A stretch of 38,110 bases of DNA, from the IMG/VR virus record IMGVR_UViG_3300031963_000403, positions 1-38,110 of that record; one strand, written 5' to 3'. Positions 30,834 through 38,110 of this stretch are shown here, piece after piece. The notes under the pieces were generated by a model that saw only the letters and a program-made list of their open reading frames with translations, ran no database searches and had not been told where the DNA came from. How positions within the stretch are numbered: position 1 is the first letter of the stretch; each line of letters begins with the position of its first letter. The position numbers and the translations under genes are program-made. This DNA is from a virus.

Positions 30834-31927
30834 GCGCCGGGCGCACTCGGCGCGACAGCAAAGGCAATCCCCGTGGCAAGCGTGCCGGCTGGTCGGCCAA
30901 GTGGTCCGACGAATTGAAGATCGGGAAGGACGAGTCCGCGTGGATTCAGCTGACTCCCGGTAAGTACAGCAGTGAGGAGGGCGTGCAGCCCTACTTCTCC
31001 GCCCCCATGTTCAAGCTCCAGTTCAACAACAAGTTCGGCACGACTTCCTGGGGCTACTTCCGGGGCAACGGCGGGCCGGACTGCACGCTTCAGAAGCTTG
31101 CGGACTCGAACAACCCGAATGTGCAGGAGCCCAAGTACGGCGAGCCCAACCGCTTCTACGTGGGCATCATTCACTACGCCCTCTACCACAAGACCCCGAT
31201 TGAGAAGAATGGGCAGGTCATTACCTACTCGGAAGGCAAGCTGAAGGGTCAGCCCGTCTACCAGTGGAATGAGGTCAAGTCGGTGCGTGAGAAGAAGCAG
31301 CTTCTCACCGCTGGAGACGTGGATTCCCTGGGGTTCTATCGCAAGAAGTTCCTCGAGCTTCCGGCCACCCAGTTCAAGGTGGTGCAGGAGATTGCCCGCA
31401 AGGCGCGTTCGATCTGCAAGTGCGGCGGCACCCTGTTCCCCTCGGTGTTCGTCTGCCCGGCTTGCGAGAACGTCCTGCTCGACACGAATGAGTCGGACAT
31501 GACGGACTCGGAGATCATGAACTACGCCGACCAGGACATTCGCTGCCGCCACTGTGGCGCGGTGGAGTTCCCGCGCGCGGAGTACGACTGTGACTCCTGC
31601 GCGGATCCTCGGCCCCACGAGTACCATGAGGTCGTGGCCAAGCTCAAGAAGGTCACCGGACCCACGGGCTACCCGACGATTGCGCTGGACTCCGTGGTTC
31701 CGGTCACCGAGTTCGCCATGGAGAACAAGCAGTGCCCCGTGACGGTCAATGGAGAGGGAGCCCTCACCTACGACGAGTCCTTGGATAATCTGATGAAGAA
31801 TCAGTTTGACTTCGAGGAGTACACCAAGCCTCGGACAAACGCAGAGTACGCGGAGATGCTGGGCTTGCGTGAGGGCGACATCGGGTTCGCCTCTTCCGCC
31901 AAGCGGTACAACAACTTCCGCGGCTAA
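30809..31927 (+). CDS. Zinc-ribbon protein, possible ssDNA-binding protein
   Basis: ATG 30809 (MAPKTIPMSAGR) overlaps the primase. N-terminal 50 residues are basic. A beta-rich domain follows (APMFKLQFNNKFGTTSWGYF). Two Cys pairs form a zinc ribbon (C-K-C-G-G, V-C-P-A-C-E), then R-C-R-H-C-G and Y-D-C-D-S-C form a second. The C-terminus is acidic (DFEEYTKPRTNAEY). Third codon positions are almost all G/C, far above neighbours, and a strong terminator follows, both suggesting high expression. Position between primase and polymerase, two metal sites and abundance fit an ssDNA-binding protein, but no OB-fold signature is certain. Confidence 0.8.
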   Translation: MAPKTIPMSAGRTRRDSKGNPRGKRAGWSAKWSDELKIGKDESAWIQLTPGKYSSEEGVQPYFSAPMFKLQFNNKFGTTSWGYFRGNGGPDCTLQKLADSNNPNVQEPKYGEPNRFYVGIIHYALYHKTPIEKNGQVITYSEGKLKGQPVYQWNEVKSVREKKQLLTAGDVDSLGFYRKKFLELPATQFKVVQEIARKARSICKCGGTLFPSVFVCPACENVLLDTNESDMTDSEIMNYADQDIRCRHCGAVEFPRAEYDCDSCADPRPHEYHEVVAKLKKVTGPTGYPTIALDSVVPVTEFAMENKQCPVTVNGEGALTYDESLDNLMKNQFDFEEYTKPRTNAEYAEMLGLREGDIGFASSAKRYNNFRG

Positions 31928-31933
31928 TCACTG

Positions 31934-31966
31934 CCGAGGGGCCCCTTCTGGGGCCCCTCGGTCTTT
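31934..31966 (+). terminator. Intrinsic terminator after the zinc-ribbon gene
   Basis: CCGAGGGGCCCC (31934-31945) and GGGGCCCCTCGG (31950-31961) form a perfect 12-bp stem with a TTCT loop, followed by TCTTT. It starts 6 nt after the zinc-ribbon stop and ends before the polymerase ribosome site GGAGG. It would cut expression of downstream genes relative to the zinc-ribbon gene. Confidence 0.8.
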
Positions 31967-31977
31967 GCGGAGGAACC

Positions 31978-34383
31978 ATGCGCTATCAGTTCATTGACAC
32001 GCCGCTGCCGATGTACGTCTTCTCCGAGGAGGAGGCCAAGAAGCTTGCAGCCCATATGATGACGCTTCCCAGGGTCGGGTTTGACACCGAGACCACGGGG
32101 CTCGATAAGCTCGGTGCGCGGATCAAGTTCTTTTCCTTCGGCTACGAAGGAATGCGGTTTTGCGCCCCAGTACGCCTGCTTCCGGTGTTCCAGCCTGTTC
32201 TGGAGAACCCAGAGATCCGGAAGTGCATGACAAACGCAAAGTTCGACATGCACATGGCCGCCAATCACGGCATTCACATCACGGGGCACATCTACGACAC
32301 CGTGTCGATGGACTGGCTTCACGATGAGAACCGACAGGGCCGGCACGGTCTAAAGCAGTGCGCGGCGGACTATCTCGGCCTCAAGATGGCTCCGTTCTCG
32401 GAAGTGTTTGGAGGAGTGGGGACCACAGACAGAGAAGTCGAAACTTTGTGCCGAATGCACGATGCCCTTGAGACTGCCGATACGTCTCTGGCACTGGAGA
32501 TCCTGGCGCTGATTGGCCAGATTGACATGGATCCTGATGACCTCGAGGACATGCAGACCGTCTCCAAGAAGCTCGGATTGGGGCGAAAGGATCACTCCAA
32601 ACTTCTGCCGGCTACCAAAGTTCTAAAGATCGCCAGGAAACACGGGCTCTGCCCAACCACTCGCGGGAAGTCTGGCTACGTCAGCGATTTTTACGAACTT
32701 CTTGGGATGGGCCCCGTCGCGGACAAAGAGCGCGATTCGCACAAGGACGCACTCGTTGATCCGGACGCGCTCATTGAGGCGCACGAGTTCATTCTCGGGC
32801 ACTTGGCGAAGGCTTCGGAGAATGAGCTGTCTCCGCTCGACATGATCACGCTGCTTGTCGGTGACTACGCGTCTCTCGACGCCTGGGCGACATTCAAGCT
32901 CACAGAAGAGCTTGAGTCGCTACTCTCGAAAGAGAACATCAACCCCGACATGACATTGCTCGATTACTACAACGACGTCTCTGCGACGTTCATCCGGATT
33001 CTGTGGATGATGGAGCGTCGCGGGTTTCAGCTGGACGTCGATGCGATTCAGGCACTCGCCGCTCCGATGGTCATGGACATCGACCGCCTTGAGCGCGAGT
33101 TTGTCGCACAAGTCGGCTGGGAGATCAATCCAAACAGCCCGACTCAGCTTGTCGATCTCTTCTTCACAACGAAGGGCGGACAGTGGCTGGATCCGTTTGG
33201 CAATCCCGCACGCAAGCTCAGCAGCGGCGGAACAACGGGCGTGAAGAAGCCCTCAGTCAGCAAGGAGGTCATTGAAGAATGGGCAGAGAAGGGAAACCCG
33301 CTAGCACAACTTCTTCAGGAACACAGAGTCTTGAAGAAATTGCACAGCACCTATATCGACGCATTGCCGAGAACCGTCGATGCGCGAAGGCGGATCCACA
33401 CGGACCTCAAGAGCGCGGGAACGGTCACTGGCCGTCTGTCATCCGGAGAGCCAAACCTTCAGAACATTCCGGCTCGTGGTAACTGGGGCCGCAGAATCCG
33501 AGAGTTCTTCATCGCCGGGCAGTGGGGATCTTGCGATGACTGGTGCCTGCCGGATGTAGCGCACATCCAGTCCCCGAAGTATCCGCGCGACCAAGAAATG
33601 CTACTGATCGTGGCTGACTACGAGCAGCTCGAAATGCGGATCATGGCTCACATGAGCGAAGATCCCCGGATGATTGACACGATTCGCAGCGGCAAGGACC
33701 TGCACTCCATGACGGGGGCACTTGCGGTCGGCGCAAACTATGACGACATCGCGGCTGCCAAGAAAGCTGAGCATCCGACCAAGGAACAGCTCGAGCTTCT
33801 TGAGCTTCGGAGTCAGATGAAGGCAGTCGGCTTCGGACTTCTGTACGGGATCGGCCCCAAGAAGCTTGGCCAACAACTTGGCCTGAAGATGGTCAAGAAG
33901 TACGGACGAAACGGGATAAACTACGAAACCTGTCCCGAAGCAGAGGAGCTTATCGAGAAGTACTTCTCCATCTACCCGAAGGTACAAGAGTTCATCGACG
34001 ACACTCATTACCAGTGCGAAAATGATCTCTTTGTACAGACGATCATTGGGAGGTATCGCCGCCTTCCCGATATCTTGTCAAAGGAACGTGGGCTGGCGAT
34101 GCAGGCTCAGCGGCAATCGGTTAACTCAAGAATTCAAGGTTCCGCCGCCGATATTGCCATTCAGGCGATGATCAACTGTGAGAGTAACGAGGCCCTTCGC
34201 GAACTCGGGGTTCGGATGCTGTTGCAGATCCACGACGAGCTCGTGTTCGAGGTTCCGAACATTCCAGACGTTGTCGACCAGGCAAAGATCCACATCCGCA
34301 GCTGCATGGAGAACCCGTATCCCATGCGCGTTCCCATCCTGATTTCGATGGACTCTGCTCGGTCCTGGGGAGAGGCGAAGTGA
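31978..34383 (+). CDS. polA: Family A DNA polymerase with proofreading exonuclease
   Basis: The replicative polymerase. ATG 31978 has GGAGG about 5 nt upstream. 3'-5' exonuclease: Exo I F-D-T-E-T-T-G (D36, E38), Exo II N-A-K-F-D (N86, D90), Exo III D-Y-A-S-L-D (Y297, D301). Polymerase: motif A V-A-D-Y-E-Q-L-E (D547), motif B K-A-V-G-F-G-L-L-Y-G (K615, F619, Y623), motif C Q-I-H-D-E-L-V (D753, E754). All catalytic residues are intact. There is no 5'-nuclease domain. The gap between Exo II and Exo III is about 211 residues versus about 77 in Klenow, so there is an insertion of about 130 residues. The stop overlaps the HU-like gene (GTGA). Confidence 0.96.
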   Translation: MRYQFIDTPLPMYVFSEEEAKKLAAHMMTLPRVGFDTETTGLDKLGARIKFFSFGYEGMRFCAPVRLLPVFQPVLENPEIRKCMTNAKFDMHMAANHGIHITGHIYDTVSMDWLHDENRQGRHGLKQCAADYLGLKMAPFSEVFGGVGTTDREVETLCRMHDALETADTSLALEILALIGQIDMDPDDLEDMQTVSKKLGLGRKDHSKLLPATKVLKIARKHGLCPTTRGKSGYVSDFYELLGMGPVADKERDSHKDALVDPDALIEAHEFILGHLAKASENELSPLDMITLLVGDYASLDAWATFKLTEELESLLSKENINPDMTLLDYYNDVSATFIRILWMMERRGFQLDVDAIQALAAPMVMDIDRLEREFVAQVGWEINPNSPTQLVDLFFTTKGGQWLDPFGNPARKLSSGGTTGVKKPSVSKEVIEEWAEKGNPLAQLLQEHRVLKKLHSTYIDALPRTVDARRRIHTDLKSAGTVTGRLSSGEPNLQNIPARGNWGRRIREFFIAGQWGSCDDWCLPDVAHIQSPKYPRDQEMLLIVADYEQLEMRIMAHMSEDPRMIDTIRSGKDLHSMTGALAVGANYDDIAAAKKAEHPTKEQLELLELRSQMKAVGFGLLYGIGPKKLGQQLGLKMVKKYGRNGINYETCPEAEELIEKYFSIYPKVQEFIDDTHYQCENDLFVQTIIGRYRRLPDILSKERGLAMQAQRQSVNSRIQGSAADIAIQAMINCESNEALRELGVRMLLQIHDELVFEVPNIPDVVDQAKIHIRSCMENPYPMRVPILISMDSARSWGEAK

Positions 34384-34697
34384 CACAGGCAGAGCTGGAG
34401 AGGGCGATCTGCAAGAGGACCGGGCTACCAGACTCGGTCGTTGCGCTCGTGCTCACAACTCTCAAAGACCTGATCTCGGAGAGCCTCGAAAGACAGCAGG
34501 ATGTTGTCTTTCGAGGGCTCTTTCGCATCTCATCTCGAGTACGGGAGATCAACTCATTTCAGACTGCTGTCGGTTCGAACGAGCCCAAGAGGGCCACAGC
34601 GTATAAACTTGTCCTGGGGATCCACCCCGTTCCTGCTTTCCGAAAGGAGCTAAACAAATGGACAAGTACGCTGTCGTCCTCGATGACCAACACGTAA
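34380..34697 (+). CDS. HU/IHF-like DNA-bending protein
   Basis: GTG 34380 overlaps the polymerase stop (GTGA). The N-terminus has the HU/IHF pattern (LERAICKRTGLPDSVVALVL helices, then VVFRGLFRISSRVRE strands) that forms the dimer body. The DNA-gripping arm region is present but diverged, with basic residues (PKRATAYKL). In phages such proteins help organise DNA, initiation or recombination. Length (105 aa) is normal for the family. The 3' end overlaps the 59-aa zinc ribbon by 40 nt. Confidence 0.8.
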   Translation: MTQAELERAICKRTGLPDSVVALVLTTLKDLISESLERQQDVVFRGLFRISSRVREINSFQTAVGSNEPKRATAYKLVLGIHPVPAFRKELNKWTSTLSSSMTNT

Positions 34698-34837
34698 AGA
34701 CCGCGATGGAGGGCAAGGGCTCGTGCCCTTCCTGCGGCTCAAGAAAAGTCGACAACCGGGGTCTCACTCCGGTCTGTCCCAACTGCGGCACCCGCCCGTG
34801 GGAGAAGCATGGCTCGCGCCAAGAAGGAAGAAAGTAA
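34658..34837 (+). CDS. 59-aa zinc-ribbon protein
   Basis: A short frame beginning at ATG 34658 with a good AGGAG 8 nt upstream. The sequence has C-P-S-C-G, then C-P-N-C-G-T-R-P-W, i.e. two CPxCG knuckles about 14 residues apart, the classic zinc ribbon. The N-terminus (MDKYAVVLDDQHVK) and a basic C-terminus (GSRQEGRK) flank it. It overlaps both neighbours (HU-like and RecA), in keeping with this compact operon. Zinc ribbons of this size often bind nucleic acid or adapt RNA polymerase; with a phage RNA polymerase here, a transcription factor is possible but speculative. Confidence 0.75.
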   Translation: MDKYAVVLDDQHVKTAMEGKGSCPSCGSRKVDNRGLTPVCPNCGTRPWEKHGSRQEGRK

Positions 34838-35951
34838 CGCTCAGGCGGCCATCAACAAAATCAAGAGCAAGTACCCCGGCAAGGTCTTCACTGCCGGAGA
34901 GTACACGATGCCCTGGAAGGTCAAGAGACTACCGACGGGAGTTCTTGACCTCGACATCGCGCTGGGCGGAGGTCTTCCTGCCGGCGGGATGACCTTCCTC
35001 ACCGGCAAGCAGGGAGTTGGAAAGAACTGGCTGGTCAACCAAGTCATTCGCCAGCATCAAGAACGACATGGGGACAAGACAACGGTCGCCGTCGTCTCGA
35101 CTGAGATGGTCTACGACAAGGAGTACGCGCAGCTTTGCGGAGTTCGCGTTGCGATGTCGGACATGGAGATCTCCCTCCTGCGGGATCAGTACGAAGCAAA
35201 CGATGAGGCCTTCCCCGCAGACTATGAGGAGAAACTCCGTAGGCAGGTCGGTGAGTTCATCACGGTTCCTCCTGCGCTTGCAGAGGAGTCTCTCCAGATT
35301 GCGATCGAGCTGATTGAGACCAGAGAGTTTGACATCGTCGTCATTGACTCCTTCGGATCGTTGCTGACGGAGCACGACGAGGAGAGCAATCTCAGCGAGC
35401 CGAACCGAGTGGGCGGTGCTGCGCTTCTCAACACGCGCTTTGCGCGCAAACTGAACGCGGCACTTGGTCCTGACAAGGACGGCAACCCGAACCTCACTTG
35501 TGTCATCGGGATCAACCAGGTCCGCGACAACACCGACCGCGCCAACAAGTACTCCCCGAAGACAGTCGAGGCGGGAGGGTGGGCACTCAAGCACGCGCGC
35601 TGGGTCACGATTGAGATGTCGCCGCAGGCGAAGGTCCGCGATGGTGACCTCACCACTGGAAAGACAGTGCGGTGGGAGATCACCAAGCAGAAGGCTGGAG
35701 GTCACGAAGGAGCCTCTGGCACCTACGACTACCTGTTCAAGCACACGGGCATCAATCGCGCAGCGCACTCGATTGCTGTTGCGGCCGATTACGAAGTCAT
35801 GTCGAGAAAGGGGGCCTGGTACTTCTACCAGGGTCAGCAGATTGGGCAGGGACTCGATTCAGCGGTGAAGTTCGTCCTCGACAATGGGCTTCTCCAGAAG
35901 ATTGAAGACGACACGATGCGAGCGGCGGGCATCCGCTGCTCGTACGGGTGA
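34809..35951 (+). CDS. recA: RecA/UvsX-type recombinase
   Basis: Forms filaments on ssDNA and catalyses strand exchange. ATG 34809 has GGGAG 3-6 nt upstream. Core signature TGVLDLDIALGGGLPAGG (43-60), Walker A G-K-Q-G-V-G-K-N (66-73), catalytic Glu E98 in V-S-T-E-M, Walker B V-V-I-D-S (around D179), I-N-Q-V-R and G-G-W-A-L-K-H-A-R as in RecA. The usual Thr/Ser ending the P-loop is Asn. Length 380 aa is close to RecA. The stop overlaps the resolvase gene (GTGA), and zinc ribbon, RecA, resolvase and Cas4-like nuclease form one recombination block. Confidence 0.92.
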   Translation: MARAKKEESNAQAAINKIKSKYPGKVFTAGEYTMPWKVKRLPTGVLDLDIALGGGLPAGGMTFLTGKQGVGKNWLVNQVIRQHQERHGDKTTVAVVSTEMVYDKEYAQLCGVRVAMSDMEISLLRDQYEANDEAFPADYEEKLRRQVGEFITVPPALAEESLQIAIELIETREFDIVVIDSFGSLLTEHDEESNLSEPNRVGGAALLNTRFARKLNAALGPDKDGNPNLTCVIGINQVRDNTDRANKYSPKTVEAGGWALKHARWVTIEMSPQAKVRDGDLTTGKTVRWEITKQKAGGHEGASGTYDYLFKHTGINRAAHSIAVAADYEVMSRKGAWYFYQGQQIGQGLDSAVKFVLDNGLLQKIEDDTMRAAGIRCSYG

Positions 35952-36418
35952 GCCGGAGGCCAACGTGCCCCGTCTGTAGCGGAGTCAATCTGGTTCCGTG
36001 GTCGTTGGGAAAGGTCCGCTGTCGCACATGCGACCGGGCCTTTCCCCGCCACGAGATCCAGTCCGAGGAGTACGTTCCTCGGGCTCCGCGAAGCCAAAGC
36101 ACTCGCGCTCAGGCTGACAAGCAGGAGCGTCGAGTTGCTAAGGACCTCGGGGCACGCCAAACGATTGCATCTGGGCAGACGCCCGTGGACAAAGGAGACA
36201 TCAAGTCGGACCTGGTTCGTGTGGAATGTAAATACACCGATAGTAAGTCATACTCTCTAAAGGCAGCGGATTTAGTCAAGATTGCCGGGCAGGCAACCAA
36301 GGACCAAATTCCACTGTTCTATGTTGAGTTCAGGACTGAGGGGGAGGGCTACTACGTCATCCCTGAGCACTGGTTCCTTCAACTTCTCGAGAAGTACAAA
36401 GATGATCAGGACGATTAA
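35948..36418 (+). CDS. Hjc-like Holliday-junction resolvase with N-terminal zinc ribbon
   Basis: GTG 35948 overlaps the RecA stop (GTGA). Zinc ribbon C7, C10, C25, C28 (TCPVCS and RCRTCDR). A PD-(D/E)XK nuclease domain follows: E60 in K-Q-E-R-R-V, G-Q-T-P, K-G-D-I (D84), V-E-C-K (E93, K95) and K-S-Y-S-L-K, the order seen in archaeal Hjc-type resolvases and related phage nucleases. It probably resolves branched replication or recombination DNA before packaging. Branched-DNA specificity is inferred from family resemblance and operon context. Confidence 0.8.
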   Translation: MSRRPTCPVCSGVNLVPWSLGKVRCRTCDRAFPRHEIQSEEYVPRAPRSQSTRAQADKQERRVAKDLGARQTIASGQTPVDKGDIKSDLVRVECKYTDSKSYSLKAADLVKIAGQATKDQIPLFYVEFRTEGEGYYVIPEHWFLQLLEKYKDDQDD

Positions 36419-37211
36419 GGACCTTGAGGGTCTCTCCGCCGAAGAGATTGAGGCCGTGCGCAAAAGCATCAACATGCGCGGCTACTACTACATGGGCGTG
36501 AAGAAGTTGGGCCAGCAGGAGGGCATGACGCTCACCGAATACACGGCATGGAAGGCAATTCCGGCGGATGAACCTTGCCGTGCCTGCCACGGGACCGGAA
36601 CCTGGAAGAAGCCCGAGCGCAGCGTGGGCACGATTCACGCAAGCTCGGCGGCCTCCTGTGTTCGCCGCCTCTACTACGATGTCGATGCAAGCATTCGTCC
36701 CAAGTCAGTGATCTCCCCAGAGTTGCAGATCACCTTCGCGATGGGCCACGCGATTCACGATGTTGTGCAGAAGGCGCTGCATGCCGCGCTGCCTGGTAAG
36801 TTCGCGGATGAGATGACGGTCGATCTGGACGAGGCGATGGTACTCGGCAGTCACACGGACGGCGTCGCCGAGATTGAGCAGGCTCGGGTCCTCGTCGAGA
36901 TCAAAAGTATTGGCAAAGAATTCGACACGCTCGTGAAGCCGAAGGACGATCACATTACGCAGGCTGTGGCCATCTACGCCAAGGCCCTCGAAGTCCCGTT
37001 CATCAGCTTCTTGTATGTCAGCAAGTCGTGGCCCCACAACGTCAAAGAATTTGTGATGGTCTACGACGAGAAGTACTACCGCAGATGGTGGAAGAACAAG
37101 GGCCAGGTCGTAGACCTTGCTCTTGAGAAGGGGGAACCTCCGATCGCCGATGCGTCAAAGGACGATTGCGGGTTCTGCCCGTATTCCTATCACTGCCCTC
37201 AAAAGCTGTGA
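36402..37211 (+). CDS. Cas4/RecB-like Fe-S PD-(D/E)XK exonuclease
   Basis: ATG 36402 (MIRTIKDLEG) overlaps the resolvase by 17 nt; upstream in-frame starts lie inside it. The nuclease core is H116 (GHAIHD), D153 (SHTDGVAEIEQ) and E166-I-K168 with Q187, as in Cas4/RecB. The Fe-S cluster ligands are C86 (A-S-C-V-R-R-L-Y-Y) and C256, C259, C265 (CGFCPYSYHC). An extra C-R-A-C-H-G-T-G knuckle lies at 59-66. There is no Cas1 or Cas2 and no CRISPR array here, so this is a phage recombination or end-resection nuclease rather than an adaptation gene. Confidence 0.88.
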   Translation: MIRTIKDLEGLSAEEIEAVRKSINMRGYYYMGVKKLGQQEGMTLTEYTAWKAIPADEPCRACHGTGTWKKPERSVGTIHASSAASCVRRLYYDVDASIRPKSVISPELQITFAMGHAIHDVVQKALHAALPGKFADEMTVDLDEAMVLGSHTDGVAEIEQARVLVEIKSIGKEFDTLVKPKDDHITQAVAIYAKALEVPFISFLYVSKSWPHNVKEFVMVYDEKYYRRWWKNKGQVVDLALEKGEPPIADASKDDCGFCPYSYHCPQKL

Positions 37212-37219
37212 GGTGAAGG

Positions 37220-37765
37220 ATGACGAAGCGCGCAGCCACGGACTTTACCGTAACCCTGGAAGACGGGGAAGAGATGTACTCGGGGGCCGCAGATCGGGCT
37301 CTCCAAAGAATTGAGAAGCTTGGCCTGGAGATCCCTGCGCGCCCCGTCGATTCCAGCGGACAGCCGTTCGATGGAAGGCTCCCGTCAAACGTGGCGGACT
37401 TCACCACGAGGGAACTGGCGGAAGTCTACACCTTGATGTGTAACTACGCGGATTATCTTGAGAACCTCCACACGGTCGCACGCGCAGAGGTTCTCAACTC
37501 CGACCGCCGTCTCAAACTGACCAAGGCGCTGGTCCGCAAGACCAAGCCGGGCACAGCACAGGAAAAAGACGACCAGTGCCTCACGGATGTTCGGTACATC
37601 GAGGCGGACGTGGCCTACGTGGAGGCTGCGACCTACCAGGAACTCCTGGAAGGGTTGGCCAAGGCGGCGTCGCGGGATCGGTCGGTCCTCAGCCGGCTGA
37701 TTGAGACAAAGAAGATGGAGCTGGACAACAAGCGGAGGGACAACAATGCTCGAGTATACCGATAG
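37220..37765 (+). CDS. 181-aa hypothetical helical protein
   Basis: ATG 37220 lies 9 nt after the Cas4-like stop, with GGTGAAGG upstream. Residues about 75-180 are charged amphipathic helices (ADYLENLHTVARAEVLNSDR and KKMELDNKRRDNNARVYR). No motif is visible. One K-A-A-S occurs near the C-terminus, the only such site in the replication arm, and may be chance. Located between nuclease genes, so a recombination or nucleic-acid accessory role is possible. Confidence 0.7.
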   Translation: MTKRAATDFTVTLEDGEEMYSGAADRALQRIEKLGLEIPARPVDSSGQPFDGRLPSNVADFTTRELAEVYTLMCNYADYLENLHTVARAEVLNSDRRLKLTKALVRKTKPGTAQEKDDQCLTDVRYIEADVAYVEAATYQELLEGLAKAASRDRSVLSRLIETKKMELDNKRRDNNARVYR

Positions 37766-38110
37766 TCTGAGGTTGTGGGTCCCCTTCCTCCCTCCGTCCG
37801 AAAACCGGATCCGCGTTCATCGGAGACAGGGCGGCCAGGTCTATTCGAAGGAAGCACGCGACTTTCAGACGCTTTTCGCAGATCATCTGCGGACTTCCTT
37901 CTTCACTGACTTGGCCGCGTTCGTCCAAGGTCATACAGAGAAGAGCCTGTATGTGCTCCGGATGGTGTTCCACTTCGACACTGTCATCAACAGTGGATGG
38001 GCTAAAAACCAAGCAAAAACACTCTATAAGAAGTTTGACGTGGGCAATCGACGTAAGTTGATTGAAGACTGCCTCTCCACTGCGCTCGACATTGACGACT
38101 CAGTGTTCTT
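37746..38110 (+). CDS. RusA-like Holliday-junction resolvase, partial
   Basis: ATG 37746 overlaps the previous gene by 20 nt and the frame is open to the right edge (121 codons seen). P-P-S-E-N-R-I-R-V near the start and YSKEARDFQ resemble the substrate and dimer region of RusA. The block D-V-G-N-R-R-K, I-E-D-C-L, I-D-D matches the RusA Asp/Lys pattern (D-x-D/N-N…K…D…DD). It resolves four-way junctions. Together with the Hjc-like gene, the phage carries two unrelated resolvase types in 2 kb. The C-terminus is not in the window. Confidence 0.8.
   Translation, partial: MLEYTDSLRLWVPFLPPSENRIRVHRRQGGQVYSKEARDFQTLFADHLRTSFFTDLAAFVQGHTEKSLYVLRMVFHFDTVINSGWAKNQAKTLYKKFDVGNRRKLIEDCLSTALDIDDSVF

Noticed and set aside
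30686-31627. Open frame of 313 codons on the minus strand
   Set aside because: Antisense to the zinc-ribbon gene, whose strong codon bias keeps the opposite frame open.
36402-37211. Cas4-like gene as part of a CRISPR-Cas system
   Set aside because: No repeats, Cas1 or Cas2 are present, and it sits in a phage recombination operon.
1-38110. tRNA genes, CRISPR arrays or insertion sequences
   Set aside because: Gene-free gaps are too short except for 19282-19414, which folds into simple hairpins; no cloverleaf, array or transposase was seen.

Overview
The window is a stretch of a tailed-bacteriophage genome, cut at both ends. It has no ribosomal RNA, tRNA or host housekeeping genes. It does carry a terminase large subunit, a portal protein, a probable tail-spike or baseplate OB-fold protein and a full replication module, packed with 1-4 nt start/stop overlaps and mostly clear Shine-Dalgarno sites. 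The host cannot be named from the sequence.

Positions 1 to 24899 are mainly minus-strand virion, packaging and transcription genes. In transcription order they are a 364-aa protein, a 620-aa protein and the portal; then a giant 2116-aa gene that fuses the beta and beta-prime subunits of a multisubunit RNA polymerase; then about ten structural or unknown genes; then the terminase; then a 368-aa protein and a protein cut by the left edge. Three small plus-strand islands (1383-2539, 4356-5181, 19216-19914) interrupt this arm. The minus-strand operons restarting after two of these islands, and the first operon at 24899, have a TTATGAC box just upstream, a candidate promoter for the phage polymerase.

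Positions 24981 to 38110 are all plus strand and form the replication and recombination arm. In order: a Cys-rich protein, an SF2 helicase, a family-4-like uracil-DNA glycosylase, three small unknowns, a DnaB-type helicase, a DnaG-type primase, a zinc-ribbon protein (possible ssDNA-binding protein), a terminator, a family A DNA polymerase with proofreading motifs, an HU/IHF-like protein, a 59-aa zinc ribbon, a RecA/UvsX recombinase, an Hjc-like resolvase, a Cas4-like Fe-S nuclease, an unknown and a RusA-like resolvase cut by the right edge. Together they look like a self-sufficient, recombination-assisted replisome.

The most unusual observations are: (1) the fused beta/beta-prime polymerase, which lacks the first beta-prime zinc-binding domain; (2) a K-x-A-S tetrapeptide present about 25 times, mostly in four minus-strand proteins (nine times in the 368-aa one); (3) a shared N-terminal leader M-[N/D]-K-I-A-A-Y on three small proteins, resembling in logic a capsid-targeting sequence removed during head maturation; (4) glycine-zipper membrane segments in many of the same proteins. 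Points 2-4 together suggest an undescribed class of targeted, processed, membrane-active internal virion proteins. No major capsid protein, prohead protease, sigma factor or lysis gene was recognised.
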